Origin: Paracoccus sp. M683
GTDB lineage: Bacteria; Pseudomonadota; Alphaproteobacteria; Rhodobacterales; Rhodobacteraceae
Direction of reading: 5' to 3'
NCBI RefSeq assembly: GCF_007096355.1
Contig: NZ_VKDF01000001.1
Span: forward strand, 252,226 to 316,225
Length of the DNA: 64,000 nucleotides
The position numbers and the translations under genes were made by a program. This document shows, in pieces, positions 33,305-42,890 of the stretch. The notes below the pieces were generated by a model. It was not told the DNA's origin. It saw only the letters and a program-made list of their open reading frames with translations, and ran no database searches. Positions within the stretch are counted from its first letter, which is position 1, and each line of letters opens with the position of its first letter.

Positions 33305-34870
33305 ATGTTCAATCGACTGACTGCCGCCCTTGTCGCCTCGTCGGTTCTGACCGGCGTGGCATGGGCTGAAACCACGGTGACCGCGGTGATGCATTCCGGC
33401 CTGCGCGTGCTGGACCCGGTGATCACCACCGCCCATATCACCCGCAATCATGCCTATATGATCTATGATGTGCTGCTGGCCCAGGATTCCCAGTTCCAAC
33501 CACAGCCCCAGATGGCCGATTGGGCCGTTTCGGACGATCAGAAGACCTATACCTTCACGCTGCGCGACGGGCTGAAATTCCACGACGGCGCGCCGGTGAC
33601 CGCCACCGACGTGGTCGCCTCGCTGAAGCGTTGGGCACAGAAGGATGCCGGCGGCCAGGTCATCATGGACCGCACCGCCAGCCTGGAGGCCACGGATGAC
33701 AAGACCGTCACCTGGACCCTGAATGAACCTTTCGTGCCGATGCTGGACGTGCTGTCCAAGCAATCGGCCCTGCCGCCATTCATCATGCCGGCGCGCGTGG
33801 CCGAAACCCCGGCCGATCAGGCCATCACCGACTATACCGGATCGGGTCCCTTCGTCTTTGTCGAGGCCGAGTTCCAGCCCGGCATCAGCGTGACCTATGC
33901 CAAGAACGCCGATTACGTGCCGCGCAGCGAACCGGCTGACTGGATGGCCGGTGGCAAGACCGTCAACGTCGATACGGTGAAATGGGTCAACATGCCCGAC
34001 ATCCAGACCGCCGTGAACGCGCTGTCTGGTGGCGAAATCGACTATATCGAACAGATGCAGGTCGATCTGCTGCCCCTGCTGGAGGGCGATCCCAATATCG
34101 CGGTCGAGGTGCGCGAACCGACCGGGATGCAGACCATGGCGCGGATGAACTTCCTGCATCCGCCCTTTGACAATGAAAAGGTGCGTCAGGCGGCGCTGAA
34201 GGCGATTTCGCAAGAACCGGTTCTGGCGGCGATGATCGGCAATCCCGAATATTACCAGATCTGCGGCGCAGTTCTGGGCTGCGGCACCCCCCTGGGCAGC
34301 GAGGCCGATGCCGAAACCCTGACCCAGGGTGGCGGCGCCGAAGAGGCCAAGGCCCTGCTGGCCGAGGCGGGCTATGACGGCACGCCGGTCGTGCTGATGG
34401 CGCCCACCGACCTGGTGGCACTGGCGACGCAGCCTGTCGTGGTGTCGCAGATGCTGCGAGATGCGGGCTTTACCGTCGACATGCAGCCGATGGACTGGCA
34501 GACGCTGGTGACCCGCCGCGCCGGTCAGGCGGCCCCGTCCGAGGGCGGTTGGAACATGTTCATCACCAACTGGATGGTGCCGGAAATCTCGAACCCGATC
34601 GCGAACCCGATGCTGAACGGACGCGGCAATGATGCCTGGTTCGGCTGGCCCAACGACGAGGCGATCGAACAGTTGAAGAGTGACTATATCGCCGCAGCCG
34701 ATGCCGATGCGCAAAAGGCCGTGGCCGAGCAGGTGCAGGAACGCGCGCTGGAAAACGTGCTGCTGGTGCCGCTTGGACAGTACAGCCTGCCCCAGGCCCG
34801 GCGCGCGACGATCACTGACATGATCAACTCGCCCGTGCCGGTCTTCTGGAACCTGAAAAAGGCCGAGTGA
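33305..34870 (+). CDS. peptide ABC importer substrate-binding protein (SBP_bac_5)
   Basis: 521 aa periplasmic cluster-C binding protein with signal peptide (AALVASSVLTGVAWA). DppA/OppA-like features: YTFTLRDGLKFHDGAPVTATDVVASLKRW, YIEQMQVDLLPLLEGD and MNFLHPPFDNEKVRQAALKA. It captures peptides or similar ligands for the permeases and ATPase encoded downstream. A strong hairpin after its stop probably gives it higher expression than the membrane genes. Confidence 0.92.
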   Translation: MFNRLTAALVASSVLTGVAWAETTVTAVMHSGLRVLDPVITTAHITRNHAYMIYDVLLAQDSQFQPQPQMADWAVSDDQKTYTFTLRDGLKFHDGAPVTATDVVASLKRWAQKDAGGQVIMDRTASLEATDDKTVTWTLNEPFVPMLDVLSKQSALPPFIMPARVAETPADQAITDYTGSGPFVFVEAEFQPGISVTYAKNADYVPRSEPADWMAGGKTVNVDTVKWVNMPDIQTAVNALSGGEIDYIEQMQVDLLPLLEGDPNIAVEVREPTGMQTMARMNFLHPPFDNEKVRQAALKAISQEPVLAAMIGNPEYYQICGAVLGCGTPLGSEADAETLTQGGGAEEAKALLAEAGYDGTPVVLMAPTDLVALATQPVVVSQMLRDAGFTVDMQPMDWQTLVTRRAGQAAPSEGGWNMFITNWMVPEISNPIANPMLNGRGNDAWFGWPNDEAIEQLKSDYIAAADADAQKAVAEQVQERALENVLLVPLGQYSLPQARRATITDMINSPVPVFWNLKKAE

Positions 34871-34881
34871 CCAGGCCCCAT

Positions 34882-34906
34882 CAGGGGGCGGTCGCACCGC
34901 CCCCTG
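34882..34906 (+). other. mRNA hairpin between binding protein and permease genes
   Basis: Perfect 11-base stem CAGGGGGCGGT-CGC-ACCGCCCCCTG without a T-run. Hairpins here often protect the binding-protein mRNA or cause partial termination. Confidence 0.6.
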
Positions 34907-34984
34907 TCGCCCGACGCTGCCCGCCATCCATTCGTGGCGCATGCGCTTGCCTCACCGACCTGATCACACAAGGGCCCTTTGCTG

Positions 34985-35926
34985 ATGCTTGGCTATCTTA
35001 TCCGGCGCGTTCTGGCCGTCATACCGGTGATGCTGCTGGTCGCGGTATTCGTCTTTCTGCTGCTGCGACTGACGCCCGGCGACCCGGCCGCCATCATCGC
35101 CGGCGACATGGCCACCCCCGCCCAGCTGGAGCGTATCCGTGAAGCAATGGGCCTGAACCAGCCGCTGCACATCCAGTTCTTCACCTGGGTCGGGCAATTG
35201 CTGCAAGGCGATCTGGGAACCTCGCTGATCTCGCGCACCTCGGTTTCGGGGATGATCGCGGACCGGATGGGGCCGACCCTGGCCATTGCGCTGCTGACCA
35301 TCCTGATGTCGGTCGCGCTGGCCGTGCCGATGGGGGTGCTGGCGGCGTGGAAGCACCGCAGCGCCGCCGATTACGCGGTGATGACCTTTTCGGTTCTGGG
35401 CTTTTCGGTGCCGGTCTTTGTCATCGGCTATATCTTCATCCTGATCTTTTCGCTGAAACTGGGCTGGTTTCCGGTTCAGGGCTATACGCCGATCAGCGCC
35501 GGGATCGGCCCGTTTCTGAAAAACGCCTTCCTGCCGGCGCTGACGCTGACCACGATCTATGTCGCGCTGATCGCCCGGATGACACGCGCCAACATGCTGG
35601 AGGTGCTGGGCGAAGATTACATCCGCACCGCCCGCGCCAAGGGCGCGCCCGAGGGTCGGGTGTTGTTCCGTCACGCGCTGAAGAACGCCGCCGTTCCAAT
35701 CCTGACCGTCATCGGCACCGGCTTTGCCTTGCTGATCGGCGGGGTGGTGGTGACGGAAACCGTGTTCAACATCCCCGGCATCGGCAGGCTGACCGTCGAT
35801 GCGATCCTTGCGCGGGATTATCCAGTCATTCAGGCGATGATCCTGCTGACCAGCTTTCTTTATGTGCTGGTCAATCTGCTGATCGACCTCAGCTATTCCC
35901 TGTTTGACCCGAGGATCCGCTACTGA
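34985..35926 (+). CDS. peptide ABC importer permease (DppB-like)
   Basis: 313 aa inner-membrane permease with six spans, N-terminal LGYLIRRVLAVIPVMLLVAVF, RLTPGDPA motif, and the ATPase-contact EAA loop YIRTARAKGAPEGRVLFRHALKNA. It starts at an ATG two codons after a possible TTG; no strong ribosome site is seen. It overlaps the next permease gene (TGATG). Confidence 0.92.
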   Translation: MLGYLIRRVLAVIPVMLLVAVFVFLLLRLTPGDPAAIIAGDMATPAQLERIREAMGLNQPLHIQFFTWVGQLLQGDLGTSLISRTSVSGMIADRMGPTLAIALLTILMSVALAVPMGVLAAWKHRSAADYAVMTFSVLGFSVPVFVIGYIFILIFSLKLGWFPVQGYTPISAGIGPFLKNAFLPALTLTTIYVALIARMTRANMLEVLGEDYIRTARAKGAPEGRVLFRHALKNAAVPILTVIGTGFALLIGGVVVTETVFNIPGIGRLTVDAILARDYPVIQAMILLTSFLYVLVNLLIDLSYSLFDPRIRY

Positions 35927-36801
35927 TGGCACAGACGCCCGAACCCGCCTCGGCAATGCAGCCGGTCCTGCGCGTGCTGCGCCTGCCGCATCTGGGGCTT
36001 GGCCAGAAGATCGCCGCCGTGGTGCTGGTGCTGATCATTGGCGCCACCCTGCTGGCACCGTGGCTTGCGCCGCATGACCCGCTGACAATGAACCCGCTGA
36101 TGCGCCTGAAAGGCCCGATGGAGAGCCACCCGCTTGGCACCGACAATTTCGGCCGCGACATCCTGTCGCGCGTGCTGATCGGCGGCAGGCTGTCGCTGGC
36201 CATCGGCATCGCCACGGCTGTCGTATCCGTTCTGCTGGGGCTGGTCATCGGGTTGATCGCGGGCTTTTTCCGCACGGCAGATGCCATCATCATGCGGATG
36301 ATGGATGCGCTGATGGCGATCCCGGCGATCCTTCTGGCCATCGCGCTGGTGGCGCTGAACGGGCCTTCGGTCGGCTCGGTCATCGCGGCCATCACCATTC
36401 CCGAAATCCCCCGCGTCGTCCGGCTGGTCAGGGCGGTGGTTCTGGCCGCGCGCGAGGAACCCTATGTCGAGGCGGCCATCGCGCTTGGCTCATCCATGCC
36501 CAAGATCCTGATCCGCCATCTGGTGCCCAACACGCTGGCGCCGTTGATCGTGCAGGGCACCTATATCCTCGCCTCTGCGATCCTGACCGAAGCGATCCTG
36601 TCCTTCCTGGGCGCCGGCGTCAGCACGGAAACGCCGACCTGGGGCAATATCATGGCCGAGGGACGGATGTATTTCCGCATCAAGCCGGAACTGATCATGT
36701 GGCCGGGCCTGATGCTGTCGCTGTGCATCCTGTCCATCAACCTATTGGGCGACGCGGCACGCGACATGCTGGACCCGCGCCTGCAAAAACGGGCGGGATA
36801 A
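35926..36801 (+). CDS. peptide ABC importer permease (DppC-like)
   Basis: 291 aa second permease: spans at about 28-47, 90-115, 130-150, 205-225 and 255-275; HPLGTDNFGRDILSRVLIGGR before span 2 and the EAA loop YVEAAIALGSSMPKILIRHL. It pairs with the DppB-like subunit to form the channel. Confidence 0.93.
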   Translation: MAQTPEPASAMQPVLRVLRLPHLGLGQKIAAVVLVLIIGATLLAPWLAPHDPLTMNPLMRLKGPMESHPLGTDNFGRDILSRVLIGGRLSLAIGIATAVVSVLLGLVIGLIAGFFRTADAIIMRMMDALMAIPAILLAIALVALNGPSVGSVIAAITIPEIPRVVRLVRAVVLAAREEPYVEAAIALGSSMPKILIRHLVPNTLAPLIVQGTYILASAILTEAILSFLGAGVSTETPTWGNIMAEGRMYFRIKPELIMWPGLMLSLCILSINLLGDAARDMLDPRLQKRAG

Positions 36802-36806
36802 CGCAG

Positions 36807-38480
36807 ATGCTGTTCAAGACGCGCAATTTCGACGATGCCGCCGTGGCCCTTTCGGCCGAGGATCTGACCATCGACCTGCCTGACACGCCGGGCAAGCCGC
36901 AGGTGCTGAAGGGCATCAACGTCACCATCCGGCAGGGCGAGACGGTCTGCCTTGTGGGCGAATCCGGCTCGGGCAAATCGGTGACCTCGCTGGCGATCAT
37001 GGGGCTTCTGCCCGAGGCGCTGAAGGTCGCGGCGGGCGAGATCAACCTGCAAGGGCAGAACCTGTTGCCCCTGACTCAGGCGCAGATGCGCCAATTGCGC
37101 GCGGCCCGTGTGGCGATGATCTTTCAGGAACCCATGACGGCGCTGAACCCGGTTCTGCGGGTCGGCGATCAGATCATGGAGGTGATGGAACTGCATACCA
37201 GCATGTCCGCCGCCCAGCGCCGCCAGCGCGCCATCGAGATCATGGAACATGTGCATCTGCCCGATGTGGAACGCATCTTCCGCAGCTATCCCCATCAGTT
37301 GTCGGGCGGCCAGCGCCAGCGGATCATGATCGCCATGGCGCTGGTGCTGGAACCCGTTCTGTTGATCGCGGATGAACCCACAACCGCGCTGGACGTGACC
37401 ACCCAGCAGCAGATCCTGAAGCTGATCGACGAATTGCAGGCCGATCACGGCACCGCCGTCCTGTTCATCACGCATGACATGGGCGTCGTCGCCGAAATCG
37501 CCGATACGGTCTATGTCATGAAACATGGCGAGATCGTCGAAAGCGGCCCGGTAGAGACGCTGCTGCGCCACCCCACCGCCGATTATACCCGCGAATTGCT
37601 GCGATCCGTTCCCAGCCTGTCGCCGCGTGCGCCACGGCCTGGGTCAGATCAGGTGGTGCTGCGGGTCGAGAAGCTGAACAAGATCTATGGCGGTGGCGGC
37701 ATCCTGAAAAAGCTGCCGCAGGCCCATGCGGCCAAGGATGTCTCATTCACGCTGGCCCGTGGCCGTACGCTGGGGATCGTGGGCGAATCCGGCTCGGGCA
37801 AATCCACCGTTGCGCGCTGCATCATGCGGCTGATCGACCCGACGTCTGGCAGGATTGAGCTGGACGGTGCCGATATCGCCACCCTGTCGCGCGGCGCGCT
37901 GCGGCCGCATCGCAAGAAATTGCAGGTGGTGTTTCAGGACCCCATGCGGTCGCTGAACCCGCGCTGGAAAATCGCCGACAGCCTGATCGAGGGGCCGGTG
38001 AACTATGGCACACCGCGCGCCGAGGCGCTGGCCGAGGCCGCCCGGCTGATGGGCGTCGTCGGCCTGCCCGAGGACGCGCTGCGCCGCTATCCCCACCAGT
38101 TTTCGGGTGGTCAGCGCCAGCGGATCGCGATTGCCCGCGCCGTGATGATGCGCCCCGACGTGCTGGTCGCGGACGAGGCCGTATCGGCGCTGGATGTCTC
38201 GGTCCAGGCACAGGTGCTGGACCTGCTAAGCCAGTTGCAGGACGAATTGGGTATCGCCATCGTCTTCATCACCCATGACCTGCGCGTCGCCGCCCAGATC
38301 TGCGACGATGTGATCGTGATGCAGCGCGGCAGGGTCGTCGAACAAGGCCCCGCCGCCGAGGTGCTGGAACATCCCGCCGATCCCTATACCAGCGACCTGA
38401 TCGAGGCCGCCCCCGGCCGCGAATGGGACTTTCAGAACTTCCGTGAAATGACAAAGGTGTCCAATGCCCGTCCTTCCTGA
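36807..38480 (+). CDS. fused dual ATPase of peptide ABC importer (DppD-DppF type)
   Basis: 557 aa with two complete ABC modules in one chain. Module 1: Walker [10 protein letters not shown] at about 50, [30 protein letters not shown]. Module 2: GESGSGKST at about 327, [30 protein letters not shown]. Fusion of the two ATPases occurs in many alphaproteobacterial importers. The frame is open upstream, but the ATG of [10 protein letters not shown] leaves a 5-base gap after the permease. The 3' end overlaps the next gene by 17 bases. Confidence 0.93.
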   Translation: MLFKTRNFDDAAVALSAEDLTIDLPDTPGKPQVLKGINVTIRQGETVCLVGESGSGKSVTSLAIMGLLPEALKVAAGEINLQGQNLLPLTQAQMRQLRAARVAMIFQEPMTALNPVLRVGDQIMEVMELHTSMSAAQRRQRAIEIMEHVHLPDVERIFRSYPHQLSGGQRQRIMIAMALVLEPVLLIADEPTTALDVTTQQQILKLIDELQADHGTAVLFITHDMGVVAEIADTVYVMKHGEIVESGPVETLLRHPTADYTRELLRSVPSLSPRAPRPGSDQVVLRVEKLNKIYGGGGILKKLPQAHAAKDVSFTLARGRTLGIVGESGSGKSTVARCIMRLIDPTSGRIELDGADIATLSRGALRPHRKKLQVVFQDPMRSLNPRWKIADSLIEGPVNYGTPRAEALAEAARLMGVVGLPEDALRRYPHQFSGGQRQRIAIARAVMMRPDVLVADEAVSALDVSVQAQVLDLLSQLQDELGIAIVFITHDLRVAAQICDDVIVMQRGRVVEQGPAAEVLEHPADPYTSDLIEAAPGREWDFQNFREMTKVSNARPS

Positions 38481-39639
38481 AATCAACGCCGCCGCCCCGC
38501 AGCTGGAAACGATCTTCCGCGATCTGCACGCCAATCCCGAAATCGGCTTCGAGGAAAGCCGCACCGCCGGAATCGTGGCCGCCAAGCTGCGCGATTTCGG
38601 CTTTGACGAGGTGCATGAAGGCATCGCCAAGACCGGCGTGGTCGGGATTCTGCGCGGTCGCGGTCAGGGCAATCGTCGCATCGGGTTGCGCGCCGATATG
38701 GACGCGCTGCCGATCACCGAAACGTCGGGGCTGGATTACGCCTCGCAGACGCCCGGCAAGATGCATGCCTGCGGCCATGACGGCCATACGACAATGCTGC
38801 TGGGTGCGGCGCAATATCTGGCCGGCAGCCGCAATTTCGACGGCACCGCCGTGTTTATTTTCCAGCCGGCCGAGGAAGGTCTGGGCGGTGCGCGCGGCAT
38901 GATCGCCGAGGGGCTGTTCCAGCGCTTCCCCGTCGACGAGGTTTACGACATGCACAACGCCCCCACCGGGCAGGTCAACCGCGCCACCATCTGCCGGGGG
39001 GCGGCGATGGCCGGGGCGTCATTCTTTGACATCAGCGTCAAGGGCCGGGGCAGCCATGCCGCCATGCCGCATCAGTCGCGCGACGCGTTGGTGATCGCAT
39101 CCTCGCTGGTCGGCCAGTTGCAGACCATCATCAGCCGCAACCTGCCGCCGCTGGATACCTGCGTGCTGTCGGTCACCCAGATCCATGCCGGTTCCGCCTA
39201 TAACGTGGTGCCACAAACTGCCTCGCTGGCCGGCACGATCCGCTATTTCAAGCCCGAGGTGATCGCCATGGTCGAAACCCGGATCAAGGAACTTTGCGCC
39301 GGGCTGGCGCAGGCTTACGGGGTCGAGATCGAGGTTGATCTGCGCAATGTCTTTGACGTGCTGATGAACGATGACGACCTGGCGACCGAATGGATCGGCG
39401 CGGCCAGCGACGTGGTCGGCGCTGACCTGATCTCGGACGATGACGAGCCCGCGACCGGGTCCGAGGATTTCGCCGACATGTTGCAGGTGGTGCCCGGCGC
39501 CTATGGCCGGATCGGCCATTCCGGCACCATGCCGCTGCACAATCCCGGCTTTGTGCTGGACCCGGCGGTGCTGCCGGTCGGTGCCTCGATCTATGCCCGC
39601 ATCATCGAACGGCGCCTGCCGCTGGAGGATGCCGCATGA
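38464..39639 (+). CDS. M20 aminoacylase/hippurate hydrolase-like amidohydrolase
   Basis: 391 aa zinc amidohydrolase of the M20D type, which removes acyl groups from N-acyl amino acids or similar. Metal-site motifs: RADMDALPI, ACGHDGHTTMLLG (about 98-110), PAEEGLGGARGMI (about 135), DEVYDMHNAPTGQ and late ATGSEDFADML. The dimerisation domain between (KGRGSHAAMPHQSRDAL) is complete. Position in the M81/Dpp operon suggests it trims imported ligands in the cytoplasm. Confidence 0.9.
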   Translation: MPVLPEINAAAPQLETIFRDLHANPEIGFEESRTAGIVAAKLRDFGFDEVHEGIAKTGVVGILRGRGQGNRRIGLRADMDALPITETSGLDYASQTPGKMHACGHDGHTTMLLGAAQYLAGSRNFDGTAVFIFQPAEEGLGGARGMIAEGLFQRFPVDEVYDMHNAPTGQVNRATICRGAAMAGASFFDISVKGRGSHAAMPHQSRDALVIASSLVGQLQTIISRNLPPLDTCVLSVTQIHAGSAYNVVPQTASLAGTIRYFKPEVIAMVETRIKELCAGLAQAYGVEIEVDLRNVFDVLMNDDDLATEWIGAASDVVGADLISDDDEPATGSEDFADMLQVVPGAYGRIGHSGTMPLHNPGFVLDPAVLPVGASIYARIIERRLPLEDAA

Positions 39640-40769
39640 ACCCGCTGAACCTGCCCTTTGACAGCGATGCGATGCTGGAAGGGCTGCGCCCCTGGGTCGA
39701 ATGCGAAAGCCCCACCTGGGACGGCGCGGCGGTCAGCCGGATGATGGCACTGGCCGCGCGCGATCTGGCGCAGGCCGGCGCCACGGTCGAGACTGTTCCC
39801 GGCAGCAAGGGCTTTGGCACCTCGATCCGGGCGCGGTTTCCTCATCCTGATCAGGGGGCGCCGGGGATTCTGGTCTCGGGCCATTTCGACACGGTCCATC
39901 CGGTCGGCACGCTGGAAAAGCTGCCCTTCCGGCGCGAGGGAAATCGCGCATGGGGCCCTGGCATCATGGATATGAAGGGCGGTAATTTCGCCGCGCTGGA
40001 GGCGATGCGCCAGATCATGCGAGCCGGGTCGCAAACTCCGCTGCCCGTCACCTTCCTGTTCACCCCGGATGAAGAGGTCGGCACCCCCGCCACGCGCGGC
40101 CTGATCGAGGACGAGGCCCGGCACCAACGCGCCGTTCTGGTCCCCGAACCCGCGCGCGAAGACGGCGGCGCGGTGATCGGCCGCTATGCCATTGCGCGCT
40201 ATGACCTTTTGACCGAGGGCGTGCCCAGCCATGCGGGTTGGGCGCTGAAGGATGGTCGTTCCGCCATCGCCACCATGGCCCGCAAGTTGCTGGAAATAGA
40301 GGCGATGACGACCGAGGATTGCACCTTTTCGGTTGGCGTGATCCATGCCGGACAATGGGTGAACTGCGTCAGTTCCGAATGCCGGGCCGAGGCGTTAAGC
40401 ATGGCCAAGACGCAAGCCGATCTGGATCGCGGCGTTGCGGCCATTCAGGCGCTGCAAGGGGAACAGAACGGCGTGACTTTCACCGTTTCGCGCGGGGTGA
40501 CGCGGCCGGTCTGGGAACCCGGTCAGCCGGGCACGATGGCGCTGTATGATCTGGGTCGCCAAATCGCTGCCGAGATCGGCTTTGACCTGACGGCGGCAAG
40601 CGCGGGTGGTGGATCTGATGGCAATTTCACCGGAGCAATGGGTATCCCCACGCTGGATTCGATCGGCGTGCGCGGCAAAGGGCTGCATACCCTTGACGAA
40701 CATATCGAAATCGACAGCCTGGCAGAGCGCGCAAAGCTGATGGCTGGTCTGTTCATGCGGATCACCTGA
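39636..40769 (+). CDS. M20 family carboxypeptidase (CPG2-like)
   Basis: 377 aa. Motifs of the M20A/carboxypeptidase G2 group: SGHFDTVHPVG (His and Asp ligands, about 85), GPGIMDMKGG (about 109), TPDEEVGTP (catalytic Glu, about 142), and a late GGGSDGNF. CPG2 enzymes release C-terminal glutamate or related residues from acylated substrates. It begins in an ATGA overlap with the other M20 gene and is the last gene of the operon. Convergent with dinB. Confidence 0.9.
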   Translation: MNPLNLPFDSDAMLEGLRPWVECESPTWDGAAVSRMMALAARDLAQAGATVETVPGSKGFGTSIRARFPHPDQGAPGILVSGHFDTVHPVGTLEKLPFRREGNRAWGPGIMDMKGGNFAALEAMRQIMRAGSQTPLPVTFLFTPDEEVGTPATRGLIEDEARHQRAVLVPEPAREDGGAVIGRYAIARYDLLTEGVPSHAGWALKDGRSAIATMARKLLEIEAMTTEDCTFSVGVIHAGQWVNCVSSECRAEALSMAKTQADLDRGVAAIQALQGEQNGVTFTVSRGVTRPVWEPGQPGTMALYDLGRQIAAEIGFDLTAASAGGGSDGNFTGAMGIPTLDSIGVRGKGLHTLDEHIEIDSLAERAKLMAGLFMRIT

Positions 40770-40804
40770 ACCTGACGGGTTCCCATATCACTGTGGCGGC
40801 CCGC

Positions 40805-41911
40805 CTATTCGTCAAACAGCCGCAGCTGCACATGCTCGACCGGGTTTTCGTGATCGAAACCCGACAGCGTGATGCCCAACAGCCGAACGCCGCGTGCATC
40901 GGGCAGCACCATCGCGGCCAGCTCGCCCGCGATGGCCAGCATTTCGGCTTGTGATGCGACCGGGCGCGGCAGGGTGCGGGCGCGGGTGATCTGGTGAAAA
41001 TCCGCGAACTTGACCTTCAGCGTCACCGTGCGGCCGCATAACTCGCGGGCGTCCAGATGACGCCAGACCTTGTCGGCCAGCGGGACCAGCGCGTCATTCG
41101 CCTCGGCAAGCGTCATCAGATCGGTGAAATAGGTATTCTCGGCCCCCACCGACTTGCGGACACGGTCTGGCCGCACCTGCCGGTGGTCGATCCCGCGCGA
41201 GATGTTCCAGTAATATTGCCCGGATTTGCCAAAGCGGGCGCGCAGAAATTCCAGCGGCTGCGCGCGCAGGTCGGCGCCCGTCTGAATGCCCATGGCCTGC
41301 ATCTTCCCGGCCGTCGCCGGGCCGATGCCGTGGAACTTGCCCACCGGCAGGGCCAGCACGAAATCCGGCCCGCGTTCCGGCGTGATGACGCAAAGCCCGT
41401 CGGGCTTGTTCTGATCGGATGCCAGCTTGGCCAGAAACTTGTTGTAGCTGACGCCTGCGCTGGCGGTCAGGCGGGTGGTTTCGTGGATGCGGGCGCGTAT
41501 CTCGCGCGCGACCTGCGTGGCGGTCTGGCCGGGCCAGAGGTGATCGGTCACGTCCAGATAGGCCTCGTCCAGCGACAGCGGCTCGACCAGCGGGGTATAG
41601 TCGGCAAAGATGTCGCGGATCTGGGCGCTGACGGCGCGATAGACATCGAAACGGTGGCGCACAAAGATCAGGTCAGGGCACAGCCGCGCCGCCGTGACCG
41701 ACGGCATGGCCGAGCGCACGCCGAACACCCGCGCCTCATAGCTGGCCGCCGCCACGACGCCACGCAGCGCCGCCCCACCGACCGCGACCGGCTTGCCGCG
41801 CAACTCGGGATGGTCGCGCTGCTCGACCGAGGCATAGAAGGCATCCATGTCGATATGGATGATCTTGCGGTGGGCTGGTTGGTCAGCGGGCATGGTTGGC
41901 AGGCCGATCAT
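40805..41911 (-). CDS. dinB: DNA polymerase IV
   Basis: 368 aa Y-family polymerase. Catalytic acids lie in IDMDAFYASVE and SLDEAYLDV; YNKFLAKLASDQNKPDG and KFHGIGPATAGKM (helix-hairpin-helix) follow, with the little-finger domain after about residue 240. The C-terminus lacks a clear beta-clamp motif such as QLxLF, although VQLRLFDE at the very end may serve. It begins 17 bases after the desaturase gene. ATG of MIGLPTMPAD is used; MPADQ is equally possible. No LexA box was seen. Confidence 0.93.
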   Translation of the reverse strand: MIGLPTMPADQPAHRKIIHIDMDAFYASVEQRDHPELRGKPVAVGGAALRGVVAAASYEARVFGVRSAMPSVTAARLCPDLIFVRHRFDVYRAVSAQIRDIFADYTPLVEPLSLDEAYLDVTDHLWPGQTATQVAREIRARIHETTRLTASAGVSYNKFLAKLASDQNKPDGLCVITPERGPDFVLALPVGKFHGIGPATAGKMQAMGIQTGADLRAQPLEFLRARFGKSGQYYWNISRGIDHRQVRPDRVRKSVGAENTYFTDLMTLAEANDALVPLADKVWRHLDARELCGRTVTLKVKFADFHQITRARTLPRPVASQAEMLAIAGELAAMVLPDARGVRLLGITLSGFDHENPVEHVQLRLFDE

Positions 41912-41928
41912 TGGCGTCTTTGCCGATG

Positions 41929-42867
41929 TTACAACAGCTTTCCGCCACCGTCTTGGGTGTGGCCACGCCGGCTTTCGCGGGACAAGGGCACTACCGCAAG
42001 TCGCTGCTGCGCATAGCCTGCCACGGTGCTGTCAAGCCGCCGGGCAAGATCGGGCAGCCGGCTGACCGGCACCTTTGGAAACAGGTGATGCTCGCGATGA
42101 TAGAACATGTGATAGGCAAGAAATGCCAGCGGCCCGCGCTGGCTGCGGCCGGCAAGGCCAGTGCCGATTGTCCCCTGATGCGTGATCCAGACCGCGAAGA
42201 AGGCAGTCAGACATTGCCCGATCGCCATCGCCGCGACATGAAACTGCAAGCCACGCTGGCCGCTGGCAAGACACAGACCGGCAAATGCGACGATCAGGAC
42301 CCAGTCGATCACGACGCGCCGCCGCCAGCGCGCGCCACCCTGCCGCCAGGCCGCGCGGTTCAGGTCCACCGGAAAACGAGGGCCGTAAAGCAGCACCTTC
42401 CAGGCCGGCATATCGGCGCAATGGCCTTCATGATCGCCCTCGCCAAGCGTGTCCTTGTGGTGCAGCAGGTGACAAAAGGCATCGGCGTGGTTCGAGCCCA
42501 GCATCAGCGCGCTGAGACCATGCATCACCGCATGATCCCACCGCCGGGCAAGGCCCAGATTCCCATGGATCGCCTCGTGATTCAGACGCAGGCAGCAAAG
42601 GAAAAAGAAGAAGCTGGCGATCAGGCCAAGCGGCCAGAACGGCCCGGAATACAGCCAGATCGAGGCGAGCAGCCAAGGCAGTGGCAATGCCAGCTCAATA
42701 ACGAACTGATAACGGGAAACCCGCGCCAGGTCGCGCCAAGCGACCCCTTGGGGCGGCTGTTCAATGCGCTGTGCCACCTGAAAGATCCAATCTTTAAAAC
42801 AAGCCGTGTCTAAGCTGCCGTTATGATCGAAGGGCCAACCGGCAATGGCAAGACATGAAAGACGCAC
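41929..42867 (-). CDS. membrane fatty acid desaturase family protein
   Basis: About 312 aa integral membrane di-iron protein. Three histidine boxes are present: NHEAIHG, CHLLHHK (separated by GSNHADAF) and YHREHHLFP, with hydrophobic spans between. It could desaturate acyl chains or hydroxylate/ketolate another lipid; the boxes alone do not decide this. The start is uncertain: a GTG 23 bases after ygfZ is used, with no ribosome site and a first 30 residues that look unlike the family. A later GTG (near 42777) is an alternative. Confidence 0.82.
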   Translation of the reverse strand: MRLSCLAIAGWPFDHNGSLDTACFKDWIFQVAQRIEQPPQGVAWRDLARVSRYQFVIELALPLPWLLASIWLYSGPFWPLGLIASFFFFLCCLRLNHEAIHGNLGLARRWDHAVMHGLSALMLGSNHADAFCHLLHHKDTLGEGDHEGHCADMPAWKVLLYGPRFPVDLNRAAWRQGGARWRRRVVIDWVLIVAFAGLCLASGQRGLQFHVAAMAIGQCLTAFFAVWITHQGTIGTGLAGRSQRGPLAFLAYHMFYHREHHLFPKVPVSRLPDLARRLDSTVAGYAQQRLAVVPLSRESRRGHTQDGGGKLL

Positions 42868-42890
42868 AAATCACTGCGGTGTGGGCGCCG

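Noticed and set aside
31621-33447. 608-codon minus-strand open frame opposite the M81 gene
   Set aside because: Shadow of the peptidase gene and the start of the binding protein.
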